From Streptomyces sp. ISL-100 (GTDB taxonomy: Bacteria > Actinomycetota > Actinomycetes > Streptomycetales > Streptomycetaceae), in NCBI RefSeq assembly GCF_018614615.1, contig NZ_JAGGOK010000027.1:62001-126000 (forward strand): DNA of 64,000 nt. The letters are read 5' to 3'. The notes beneath the pieces were generated by a model that was not told where the DNA came from, ran no database searches, and saw nothing but the letters and a program-made list of their open reading frames with translations. The translations under genes were made by a program, and so were the position numbers. Positions 18,208 through 25,995 of this stretch are shown here, piece after piece (within the stretch, counting starts at the first letter, position 1; each line of letters starts with the position of its first letter).

Positions 18208-19412
18208 CCCTGACCACCCCACACCTTCGGGAAGCCGGGCAGGTCCTCGCAGCCGCACATCGCGTAGTGCAGAGGCGGCATGCCGGGCTTGAGATACTGG
18301 GCCAGATTGTCCTGGGTGACGGTGGGCTGCGGGAGCTTCCACTCCTTGGGGACTTCCTCGCCCTTCAGGATGCGCAGGGCGGCGATCACGGGCGTACGCC
18401 ATTGGAAGGTCGGGTACGTAGGGGCGATCGCGGTGAGGCTCTTGTCCTGCCAGGCCTGGAGGAAGTCCTGTTGGTCCTCCCCCGTGATCGGCGGTACGTC
18501 CTTGCCCGCGTCCTCGAACGCCTCCACGGCGGCGACGGCCGTCGCGCCCGAGTCCATCCATACGCCGTCGATGTCGCCGTGCCGGGTGAGGGCGTCGGCG
18601 ACGACCGACTTGGTCTTGGCGGGGTCGCCCTCGGTGAACTTCACGTCAACGACGTCGAGTTCGCTGTCGTCGAAGACGACCGTCGCGGCCGACCAGCGTG
18701 TTTCGAGGACGTCGACACCTGGCGAGATGCGCAGGGCGAGGATCTTGCCCTTGGGCTTGACCTTCTCCTTCAGGAATTCGGCGGCCACCTGCCCGTATCC
18801 GTACCCGCCGATGGGGTTGATGAAGGTGACCGCGCAGTCGGTCTCGACGCCGCGGTCGAAGACGATGACGGGAACCTTGCCGCAGGCATGCTTCACGGCG
18901 GGGGTGAGGGTGGCGGTGGTGTTCGGGGAGACGATCAGGGCGTCGCAGCCGCGGCCGGTGAGCTCCTGGATGTCGGAGATCTGCTTGTCGTCCTTGCCCT
19001 GGGCGTCGAGGACGGTGAACTTGGTGATCTCCTTGTGCAGTCCGGCCTCTGCCTTCATGTTCTTCATGCCGACCTGGCGCCACGGGTTGAAGACACCGGC
19101 GTTGGAGAAGCAGAGGTGGATTCCGTCGCCGCCTTCCTTCTTGTGCGTGGTGGTGTCGGCCATCTTGGGGCTCAGCATCTGTTCCCAGGGCTTGTCGGCC
19201 GGGCCCTGGGGTTTCCGGGACGAAAGGCTCAACTGGCGGTCATACTCCGCCTGTTGAAAGAATTTCGAGTGCTCGCCGGTTTCCGCTGTGGGCGAGGAGG
19301 GCCCGGTGGGTGCGCCTGGTGGCGCGTCGCTGGAGCAGGAAGTGATGAGGGCGGCCGAGAGCAGTGCGGCGGCGGCCGGGACGAGGGCGCGTCCGCGCGT
19401 GGACGACGTCAT
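18204..19412 (-). CDS. Sugar ABC transporter substrate-binding lipoprotein
   Basis: 402-residue periplasmic-binding-protein family 4 (ribose/xylose type) lipoprotein. The signal peptide ends in lipobox LITSC with Cys26 as the lipidated residue, followed by a Ser/Pro/Thr-rich tether. Mature-domain features include DIQELTGRGCDALIVSPN, VIVFDRGVE and GVWMDSGATAVAA. It captures a mono- or disaccharide and delivers it to the permeases encoded upstream. The start at 19412 overlaps the permease stop (ATGA), with GGGAGGG upstream. The ligand is unknown. Confidence 0.92.
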   Translation of the reverse strand: MTSSTRGRALVPAAAALLSAALITSCSSDAPPGAPTGPSSPTAETGEHSKFFQQAEYDRQLSLSSRKPQGPADKPWEQMLSPKMADTTTHKKEGGDGIHLCFSNAGVFNPWRQVGMKNMKAEAGLHKEITKFTVLDAQGKDDKQISDIQELTGRGCDALIVSPNTTATLTPAVKHACGKVPVIVFDRGVETDCAVTFINPIGGYGYGQVAAEFLKEKVKPKGKILALRISPGVDVLETRWSAATVVFDDSELDVVDVKFTEGDPAKTKSVVADALTRHGDIDGVWMDSGATAVAAVEAFEDAGKDVPPITGEDQQDFLQAWQDKSLTAIAPTYPTFQWRTPVIAALRILKGEEVPKEWKLPQPTVTQDNLAQYLKPGMPPLHYAMCGCEDLPGFPKVWGGQG

Positions 19413-20235
19413 GAGGGTTTCCCTCCCGAGGAGTGTGTACGGCGGCGGCGCAGCCGGGACCAGTCGGCGGCTCCGAGGCCCACCGCGGCGATGACGATGA
19501 CGCCTTGGACGGTGGATTCGAGGGCGCCGGACACGCCCTGGAGGTTGAGCAGGGTGAACAGCGCCTGGAGTGAGAACGCGCCCGCCATCGCGGCGACGAC
19601 CGAGCCGCGACCGCCGCCGAGGACCACTCCGCCGAGGACGACGGCGGTGATCGCCTCGAACTCGTAGCCGCGGCCCGCCTGCGCGGAGACGCCGGAGAAG
19701 CCGCCGACCAGGACCGCGGCGAGGGCGGCGGCCGTACCGGACAGGACGAACGCGATGGTGCGGGCGCGGGCCACGCGGACCCCGGCGAGCGCGGCGGCGC
19801 GCTCGCTGTCGCCGGTGGCCATGAGCGTACGGCCGAAGTCGGAGCGCATGAGGAGGGCGGCGGCCGCTCCGGCGGCCGCGCAGGCGAGGACCGCCCACGG
19901 GAGCCAGCCGAGGGCCGTGCCGCGGCCGAGCTGGCGGAAGGCGGTGGGGAGCGCGCCGTGCGGGGAGCCGCCGGTCCAGAGGCGACGCCCGCCGTGACGA
20001 TCGCGCCGACGGAGAGGGCGAACTCGCCGCACACGATGACCAGGTACTGGCCCGCGGCGAGGATGACGAGGGGTGCGGCGCGCTTGATGAAGGCGAGGAA
20101 GCGGTCGGGTTCGTAGAAGGCGGGGTCGGTGAGGGCGAGGGCGGCGAGCAGGACGGCAAGGAGGGCGTAGACGGGGGCGCCGGTTCCGAGGGATCGCACA
20201 ACTCTCTTGGCGGGGGCGGCTGTTGTGGTCGTCAT
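19409..20235 (-). pseudogene. Sugar ABC permease, second copy, disrupted by deletion and frameshift
   Basis: This should encode the second RbsC-type permease. From ATG at 20235 the frame reads MTTTTAAPAKRVVRSLG and proceeds normally to GEFALSVGAIVTAGVAS, then runs into out-of-frame sequence. Correct permease sequence resumes in another frame at LWTGGSPHGALPTAFRQL and continues to the stop at 19409. The gene is 827 nt, not a multiple of three. Alignment by eye with the sister permease shows about 50 residues missing at the junction near 19975-19995, including the region equivalent to GLANGLVVTGLKVNAFIATL. Either a real deletion has inactivated the gene or the assembly lost about 150 bases. Start and stop still keep the operon's ATGA overlaps. 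Confidence 0.88.
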
Positions 20236-21224
20236 GCCTGCCTCCCCGGCGAGCGGCGGGCGTAGAGGGCGACGGCGGCGATGATGACGACACCGCGGAC
20301 GACGTTCTTGAAGAACGGGTCGACCGAGAGCTGGTTGAAGACGCTGTCGAGTACGGCGAGGACGAGTACGCCGCCGAGGGTGCCGGCCACGCCGCCTCTG
20401 CCGCCGGCGAGGGCCGTGCCGCCGAGGACGACGGCGGCGATCGATTCCAGGTCGTAGCGGGCTTCGGTGCCGGCCCAGGGGGCGCCGGCGCCGAGCCGGG
20501 ACGCGAGGAAGAGCGCTGCCGCGCCGACGCAGAGCGAGCACAGGACGTGCGCGGTGATGACGGTACGGCGGGTGCGTACGCCGGACAGGCGCGCGGCGTG
20601 TTCGTCGCCGCCGGTGGCGTACATGTGGTGGCCGAGGCGGGTGCGACGGGTGATCAGCCACATCGCGACGGCTACGGCGGCGAGGAGGAAGAGGGAGACG
20701 GGGACGGGGCCGATGCGGTCGTAGCCGAGGTGCTGGAAGGAGGCGGGCACCTTGCCGGCGGGCCCGGCGTAGTTGTCCTCGATCCAGCCGCGCAGGATGA
20801 ACGCGGCGCCGAGGGTGGCGATGAAGGCGTTGACCTTGAGGCCGGTGACGACGAGGCCGTTGGCGAGGCCGACGGCGCCGGAGAGCGCGAGCACGGCGAT
20901 GACGGCGGTGAGGACGCCGGCCCCCTCCATGGTCTCGGCGGCGACGAGGGTGCCGAGGCTGATGAGGTAGGCGACGGAGAGGTCGAGGGAACCGGTGAGG
21001 ATGACGGCGGACTGGCCTACGGCGACGAGGCCGAGGGCTACGCAGTTCTGGAGGATGCCTACGACGTTGGTGAGGGTGAGGAAGTCGCCTCCGTCAGCGG
21101 CTACGACGATCCATCCGACGAGGGTGACGGCGAGGGCGGCCAGCCAGACGCCGGTTACCGGGTCGGTGAGGCGGAGCCGGGTGACTGTTGGCGGGGCGGC
21201 GGCTGCGGTGCGGAGGGCGTTCAC
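20232..21224 (-). CDS. Sugar ABC transporter permease (RbsC/XylH type)
   Basis: 330-residue inner-membrane permease of the ribose/xylose family with about ten helices. The ATPase-contact region GLANGLVVTGLKVNAFIATLG, the GRRTRLG-like loop ITRRTRLGHHMYATGGDE and the C-terminal VLGGTALAGGRGG are typical. The start is taken as GTG at 21224, read VNALRTAAAAPPTVTRL, with GAGG upstream. The frame stays open to 21287, but those codons lie inside a Streptomyces intergenic repeat and are unlikely to be translated. It overlaps the next permease by ATGA. Confidence 0.9.
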   Translation of the reverse strand: MNALRTAAAAPPTVTRLRLTDPVTGVWLAALAVTLVGWIVVAADGGDFLTLTNVVGILQNCVALGLVAVGQSAVILTGSLDLSVAYLISLGTLVAAETMEGAGVLTAVIAVLALSGAVGLANGLVVTGLKVNAFIATLGAAFILRGWIEDNYAGPAGKVPASFQHLGYDRIGPVPVSLFLLAAVAVAMWLITRRTRLGHHMYATGGDEHAARLSGVRTRRTVITAHVLCSLCVGAAALFLASRLGAGAPWAGTEARYDLESIAAVVLGGTALAGGRGGVAGTLGGVLVLAVLDSVFNQLSVDPFFKNVVRGVVIIAAVALYARRSPGRQA

Positions 21225-21245
21225 CGGGGCCGCCTCGGTGTCCTG

Positions 21246-21345
21246 CGGAGCTGTTCCCCGACCCGCCCCTTCCCGAACTGGGGGCAAGCCCCCAGACCCC
21301 CGGGAGGCCCTGCGGGCGTGTCCTCAAACGCCGGACGGGCTGGAT
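21246..21345. repeat. Streptomyces intergenic repeat with short hairpin
   Basis: About 100 bases between the ATPase and first permease genes. On the minus strand it reads CCGTCCGGCGTTTGAGGACA, then a GGGGGTCTGGGGG segment and AGTTCGGGAAGGGGCGGG. This composite is recognisable from memory as a dispersed intergenic element of many Streptomyces genomes. It contains a perfect 8-bp stem (CTGGGGGC / GCCCCCAG) at 21278-21295 with a 2-nt loop. Here it interrupts an operon, where it could attenuate or process the transcript. Boundaries are approximate. Confidence 0.7.
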
Positions 21346-21354
21346 TCGGCGGCT

Positions 21355-22851
21355 TCATGCAGCGTCCTCCTCTGGGGCTTCGGTGCCACCCGTGGCCAGG
21401 CGCATGATGGCTTCTTCCGGGGCGCCGGCGGGAAGTTCGCCCGCCAGACGGCCCTCGGACATGACGAGGATGCGGTCGCTCATGCCGATCAGTTCGGGCA
21501 GCTCGGAGGAGATGCTCAGTACGGCCAGACCCTCGCGGGCGAGTTCACGGACCAGGGTGTGAATCGCGGCCTTCGCCCCCACGTCGACGCCCCGCGTCGG
21601 TTCGTCGAAGAGCAAGACCTGAGGACGGGCGGCCAGCCACTTGGCGATGACGACCTTCTGCTGGTTGCCGCCGGAGAGGAACTGGACCTGCTGGTCTTCG
21701 CCGTGGGCGTGCAGGCGTACGCGTTCGAGGAGGGCCGTGAGCGCCCGCGCCGCCGGTGGCCTGCCGCGAACGGGGACCGCGCGGGTGACCAGGAGGGCGT
21801 TGTCGCGTACCGACTGACGCAGCGCCAGCCCCTCCGCCTTGCGGTCCTCGGTGACCAGCGCGATTCCGCCCCGTATCGCCTGGCGCGGGCGCGTCGGCCG
21901 CAGCGGGCCGCCGCCCACCGTCATGGCGCCGGTGGTGAAGGGCGCGGCGCCGAACAGCGCGCGGACCAGCGACGTACGGCCGGACCCCTGGAGGCCCGCC
22001 ACGCCCACCACCTCGCCGGCGCGGAGCGTGAGGCCGATACCGCGTATGCGGTCGTTGCCGCCGCCGGTGACGGTGAGTCTCGCCGCGCCGATCTCCTCAG
22101 GGCGGGCGCGCGGCGGGTAGTAGGAGCCGAGGTCCCGGCCGACCATGGCCCGTACCACCTCGTCGATATCGGTCGCGTCGGTACGGAGTGTCGTCACGCG
22201 GCGGCCGTCTTTGAGGACCGTGATGCGGCCGGCCAGGTCGAAGACCTCACGGAGCCGGTGCGAGATGTAGAGGATGCCGAGGCCGCGCGCGGTGAGGCGG
22301 CGTACGAGCGCGGACAGTAACTCCACCTCGTGGTCGGCGAGCGGCGCCGTCGGCTCGTCCATGACGAGGACGCTGACGTCGGAGGCGAGCGCCTTGACGA
22401 TCTCGACGGTCTGCTGACGGGCCACGGACAAGTCGCGGACGAGGGTCCGGGGCGTGATGCCGGTTCCGTCGATCTCGGCGAGGAGTTCGGCGGTACGCCG
22501 CTCCATCGCCCGGCGGTCGACGAGGCCGCGCCGGGTCGGCTCGCGGCCGAGGAAGACGTTCTCGGCGACGGTGCGGTGCGCGAGGAGGGCGAACTCCTGG
22601 TGGATGATGCCGATTCCGGCGGCCTGCGCCTGGGCGGGGTGCGCGAAATGGTGCGCCGTACCGTCGAGCGTGATGGTGCCGGTGTCGGCGGTGTGCTCGC
22701 CCGCGAGGATCTTCATGAGGGTGGACTTGCCGGCCCCGTTCTCTCCGACGACGGCGTGCACTTCGCCGGGTTCGAGGTCGAGGCCGACATCGTGCAGCAC
22801 TCTCACCCCGAGAAAGCTCTTCGATACGCCCTGCATCGTCAGCATCGCCAT
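21355..22851 (-). CDS. Sugar ABC transporter ATP-binding protein (RbsA/XylG type)
   Basis: 498-residue protein with two fused ATPase domains. Domain 1 has Walker A GENGAGKST, signature LSVARQQ and Walker B VLVMDEPTA. Domain 2 has the degenerate Walker A GLQGSGRTS, signature LSGGNQQK and VLLFDEPTRGVD, the usual asymmetry of this family. It energises import through the two downstream permeases. ATG at 22851 follows GAGGAG. It is the first gene of the six-gene sugar operon and lies divergent from the ROK regulator. Confidence 0.95.
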   Translation of the reverse strand: MAMLTMQGVSKSFLGVRVLHDVGLDLEPGEVHAVVGENGAGKSTLMKILAGEHTADTGTITLDGTAHHFAHPAQAQAAGIGIIHQEFALLAHRTVAENVFLGREPTRRGLVDRRAMERRTAELLAEIDGTGITPRTLVRDLSVARQQTVEIVKALASDVSVLVMDEPTAPLADHEVELLSALVRRLTARGLGILYISHRLREVFDLAGRITVLKDGRRVTTLRTDATDIDEVVRAMVGRDLGSYYPPRARPEEIGAARLTVTGGGNDRIRGIGLTLRAGEVVGVAGLQGSGRTSLVRALFGAAPFTTGAMTVGGGPLRPTRPRQAIRGGIALVTEDRKAEGLALRQSVRDNALLVTRAVPVRGRPPAARALTALLERVRLHAHGEDQQVQFLSGGNQQKVVIAKWLAARPQVLLFDEPTRGVDVGAKAAIHTLVRELAREGLAVLSISSELPELIGMSDRILVMSEGRLAGELPAGAPEEAIMRLATGGTEAPEEDAA

Positions 22852-22867
22852 TGCCAGGCTCCTCAGA

Positions 22868-22911
22868 AAGCGTTTGCTGAGCAATGTCCTGACCGGGCTT
22901 TGACCTGTCAA
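22868..22911 (-). promoter_or_regulatory. Predicted promoter and operator of the sugar operon
   Basis: On the minus strand, TTGACA (22911-22906) and GACATT (22888-22883) are separated by 17 bp, a plausible promoter for the ATPase-led operon. The -35 is embedded in the palindrome TTGACCTGTCAA (22900-22911). Just downstream lies AGAAAGCGTTTGCT (plus strand, 22865-22878), an imperfect inverted repeat resembling LacI/ROK operators. These are candidate sites for the divergent ROK regulator. Confidence 0.55.
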
Positions 22912-23003
22912 GGGTTCAAGCAGGGTTAGGTGAAGGCGAGTTGGACCCTACTTATGCCGATGTTCGAACACCAACTACCTTGTGAGCAGCGGAAGTCGTC
23001 CTT

Positions 23004-24200
23004 ATGGTGACTGCCATGGACCACAGCAGTTCCGCCGCCGCCCATTCCCCGGGCCAGGTGCTGACGCTGATCAGTTCGGGGGCGGTGAGGACCCGCGCCG
23101 ACATCGCGCGGCTCACCGGCCTTGCTCGTTCCACCGTCTCCCAGCGGGTGGACGCGCTCATCGCGCACGGCTTCGTCGACGAGGAGGCCGACGGCCCTTC
23201 GACCGGTGGGCGGCCGCCCCGCAGGCTTCAGCTGCGCACGCGCGAGCACACGGTCGCCGGGGTGGACCTCGGGGCGTCGCACTGCCGGGTGGCGCTGATG
23301 GATGTCGGCGGGGCGACGCTCGCCACGCGCGAGGACCCGCTGTCGATCGGTGACGGGCCCGAGTCCGTGCTGCGCCATGTGGAGCGCACGCTGCACACGC
23401 TGCTGAAGGAGGCGGATCTGGACCCGCGCACGCTGCGTTCCATCGGGGTGGGCGTGCCGGGGCCGGTGGAGTTCTCGACGGGGCGGCCGGTCGATCCGCC
23501 GATCATGCCGGGCTGGCACCAGTACCCGATTCCTGAGTTCTTCGCGGCGCGGTTCGGGGTGCGGGCGCTCGTCGACAACGACGTGAATGTGATGGCGCTC
23601 GGGGAGCAGCGGACCGCGTTCCCCGGCTGCCGCTATCTGCTGTACATCAAGGTCGGTACGGGCATCGGCTGCGGCATCGTCGCCGACGGGCGGCTGCATC
23701 GCGGCGCGCAGGGCTGTGCCGGCGACATCGGGCACATCCGGGTCGGTGACGAAGCGCATCTGTGCCGGTGCGGCAATTCGGGCTGTCTGGAGGCGGTCGC
23801 GGGCGGTTCGGCGATCGCGGCCCGGCTGGCGGGGCTCGGCCTGGACGCGGCGTCCGGCAGCGACGTCGTACGGCTGGTGAAGTCGGGCAACCGTGACGCC
23901 GTACGGATGGTGCGCGAGGCCGGCCGCGCGGTCGGCGAGGTGCTGGCGGGCCTGGTCAACTTCTTCAATCCGGACACGGTGGTGCTGGGCGGGGCGCTGG
24001 CCGCCGTGCACGACCAGCTGCTCGCGGGCGTACGGGAGGCGGTGTACCGGCGGTCGCATCCGCTGGCCACGCATGTCCTGCGGATCGAGCCGAGCCGTAC
24101 GGGGGAGAACGCGGCGGCGGCCGGCGCCGGGATCCTCGCGATCGAGCACGCGCTGTCGCCGGCGGAGGTGGACCGGGCGCTGGCGCGGGCGGCGTCCTGA
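23004..24200 (+). CDS. ROK-family transcriptional regulator
   Basis: 398-residue repressor-type ROK protein. The N-terminal winged helix-turn-helix (about 12-70) includes RADIARLTGLARSTVSQRVD. The sugar-kinase-like domain follows, with GVDLGASHCRVAL and the zinc-binding signature CRCGNSGCLE. Divergent placement next to the sugar transport operon makes it the likely local regulator, with the imported sugar or a phosphorylated derivative as effector. ATG at 23004 follows GGAAG; ATG at 23016 is an alternative. Confidence 0.92.
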   Translation: MVTAMDHSSSAAAHSPGQVLTLISSGAVRTRADIARLTGLARSTVSQRVDALIAHGFVDEEADGPSTGGRPPRRLQLRTREHTVAGVDLGASHCRVALMDVGGATLATREDPLSIGDGPESVLRHVERTLHTLLKEADLDPRTLRSIGVGVPGPVEFSTGRPVDPPIMPGWHQYPIPEFFAARFGVRALVDNDVNVMALGEQRTAFPGCRYLLYIKVGTGIGCGIVADGRLHRGAQGCAGDIGHIRVGDEAHLCRCGNSGCLEAVAGGSAIAARLAGLGLDAASGSDVVRLVKSGNRDAVRMVREAGRAVGEVLAGLVNFFNPDTVVLGGALAAVHDQLLAGVREAVYRRSHPLATHVLRIEPSRTGENAAAAGAGILAIEHALSPAEVDRALARAAS

Positions 24201-24304
24201 GCGCGGGGCACCGGCAGGGGGGTCAACCGCGTGCGCGAGCGGGTTTGGGGTACTGGGCAACGACGGGGAGGGAGCTCAGTACCCGACCGGGAAGGGAGGC
24301 CACG

Positions 24305-25336
24305 ATGAGCCGCGCCCACGACGACGACACGGACGGCAATGCCGCGTACGGGAAGAGGACCTTCACGCGGTCGAAGAGCCACTTCGCGGACCGCATCACG
24401 GCCGACGGCCAGGAAGGCTGGCCGGTCGAGGCGGGCCGCTACCGGCTCGTGGTGAGCCGCGCCTGCCCCTGGGCGAGCCGTGCGGTCGTCTCGCGGCGGC
24501 TGCTCGGGCTGGAGAGCTCCCTTTCCCTGGCCGTCGCCGATCCGATCCAGGACGACCGCAGCTGGCGGTTCACCCTCGATCCCGGGGACCGCGACCCCGT
24601 TCTCGGCATCCGGTACCTGAGCGAGGCCTACGACGCGCGGGAGACGGGGTATCCCGGAGGGGTCAGCGTCCCCGCGATCGTGGACGTACCGAGCGGCAAA
24701 CTGGTGACCAACGACTACCAGCGGATCACGCTGGACTTCGCGACCGAGTGGACTGCGCTGCACCGGCCGGGCGCACCCGATCTCTACCCTGAGCCGCTGC
24801 GGCCGGAGATCGACGAGGTCATGGAAGGCGTCTACCGGGACGTCAACAACGGGGTGTACCGGACGGGCTTCGCGACGGACCAGGGCGAGTACGAGGACGC
24901 CTGCCGAGACGTGTTCCGTCGGCTCGGGTGGGTGTCGCGGCGGCTCGCGGACCGCCGCTATCTCGTGGGGGACACGATCACGGAGGCGGACATCCGGCTC
25001 TTCACCACGCTGGTGCGCTTCGACGCGGTCTATCACGGCCACTTCAAGTGCAACCAGTGGAAGCTGGCGGAGGATCCCGTGCTGTGGGCGTACGCGCGCG
25101 ACCTTTACCAGACACCCGGATTCGGGGACACCGTCGACTTCGACCACATCAAGCGCCACTATTACCAGGTGCACACCGGCATCAACCCGACCGGCATCGT
25201 GCCGCTGGGGCCCGATCTGTCGGGGTGGTCGGCCCCGCATCACCGTGAGGCGCTGGGCGGTCGTCCGTTCGGTGACGGTACGCCGCCGGGTCCGGGGCCG
25301 GAGGGTGAGCGGGTGCCGGCGGCGGGGCGGCCCTAG
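24305..25336 (+). CDS. Glutathionyl-hydroquinone-reductase-like (ECM4/YqjG) thiol transferase
   Basis: 343-residue member of the Omega/Xi-class glutathione transferase family. The thioredoxin-like N-terminal domain has the catalytic CPWA motif (Cys54 in SRACPWASR) and the C-terminal helical domain has LVGDTITEADIRLF and RFDAVYHGHFKCN, both diagnostic for GHR proteins. The family reduces S-thiolated hydroquinones. Actinomycetes use mycothiol rather than glutathione, so a mycothiol conjugate is the more likely substrate; this is inference. ATG at 24305 follows GGGAAGGGAGG. The C-terminal tail is Gly/Pro-rich and variable. Confidence 0.92.
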   Translation: MSRAHDDDTDGNAAYGKRTFTRSKSHFADRITADGQEGWPVEAGRYRLVVSRACPWASRAVVSRRLLGLESSLSLAVADPIQDDRSWRFTLDPGDRDPVLGIRYLSEAYDARETGYPGGVSVPAIVDVPSGKLVTNDYQRITLDFATEWTALHRPGAPDLYPEPLRPEIDEVMEGVYRDVNNGVYRTGFATDQGEYEDACRDVFRRLGWVSRRLADRRYLVGDTITEADIRLFTTLVRFDAVYHGHFKCNQWKLAEDPVLWAYARDLYQTPGFGDTVDFDHIKRHYYQVHTGINPTGIVPLGPDLSGWSAPHHREALGGRPFGDGTPPGPGPEGERVPAAGRP

Positions 25337-25342
25337 CCGGCG

Positions 25343-25870
25343 TCAGCTGCGGCCGGGGGAAGGCCGGGTGCCTGGCCGGCGCTCCCCGTACTCGTGCGCG
25401 AGCAGCGATTCCATCGTCGCGCGCAGATGGCTGACGAAGTCTTCGACCTGTCGCAGCTGCTCGGGGGTGTACTGCGACATCTCCGCGGCCATGCGTATGG
25501 CGTAGGGGCCGAAGAACTCCTCGGCCCGGGGCCTGATGTCCGGGCTGCTGCGCAGGGTCACGACTCTGCCGTCGGTGTGCTCACGGGTACGGACGATGTG
25601 CCCTGCCGTTTCGAGGCGGTTCAGCAGGATGGTCGTCGCGCCCGACGACAGGGAGATGCGCTCGCTCAGCCGGGCGGGGGACAGGGGCGAGCCCTTGTCC
25701 TCGGCGTACAGGATCTCGGTGAGCGCCGCGGCGTCCGTGGAGTGCAGGCCCAGCCAGTTCGCGAAGCGCTGGGTGAACTCGGTGTAGTTGGCACCGAACG
25801 CGCGCAGGCCGTCCATGAGGCGGTCTCGCTGCTCCTCGACGCCGACGGGCTTCGCCTTCTCCATGGACAT
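25343..25870 (-). CDS. MarR-family transcriptional repressor
   Basis: 175-residue dimeric winged-helix regulator. LSPARLSERISLSSGATTILLNRLE is the recognition region (helices 3-4) and RTREHTDGRVVTL is the wing. It is transcribed divergently from an MFS exporter, and the 125-bp gap holds two palindromic operators. This is the classic layout of a drug-responsive repressor controlling itself and its pump. ATG at 25870 follows GGAAG. The inducing ligand is unknown. Confidence 0.93.
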   Translation of the reverse strand: MSMEKAKPVGVEEQRDRLMDGLRAFGANYTEFTQRFANWLGLHSTDAAALTEILYAEDKGSPLSPARLSERISLSSGATTILLNRLETAGHIVRTREHTDGRVVTLRSSPDIRPRAEEFFGPYAIRMAAEMSQYTPEQLRQVEDFVSHLRATMESLLAHEYGERRPGTRPSPGRS

Positions 25871-25912
25871 GTACCGCTTCCGATCTGCGCCGTGGGCCGC
25901 TCTACCGCTCCG

Positions 25913-25976
25913 TTGACAACCTACCTCGGCGCATTCTAGCTTTGCGGCAAAGCTAGTTAGCTTTGCCGCAAAGTTA
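25913..25976. promoter_or_regulatory. Divergent promoters and tandem MarR operators
   Basis: Two operators: a perfect 21-bp palindrome at 25936-25956 (arms CTAGCTTTGC and GCAAAGCTAG around one G) and a near-perfect 19-bp copy at 25958-25976 (TAGCTTTGC, C, GCAAAGTTA). Their centres are 21 bp apart, two helical turns, so two repressor dimers can bind the same DNA face. A plus-strand promoter TTGACA (25913-25918), 18 bp, TAGCTT (25937-25942) for the exporter overlaps operator 1. A minus-strand -10 TAGAAT (25938-25933) for the repressor gene also overlaps it. Confidence 0.85.
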
Positions 25977-25995
25977 TATTGAAGGTGGAGTCATC

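Noticed and set aside
21225..21287. Extra N-terminal residues of the first permease
   Set aside because: They lie in the dispersed repeat, and a GTG with a GAGG site lies just downstream at 21224.
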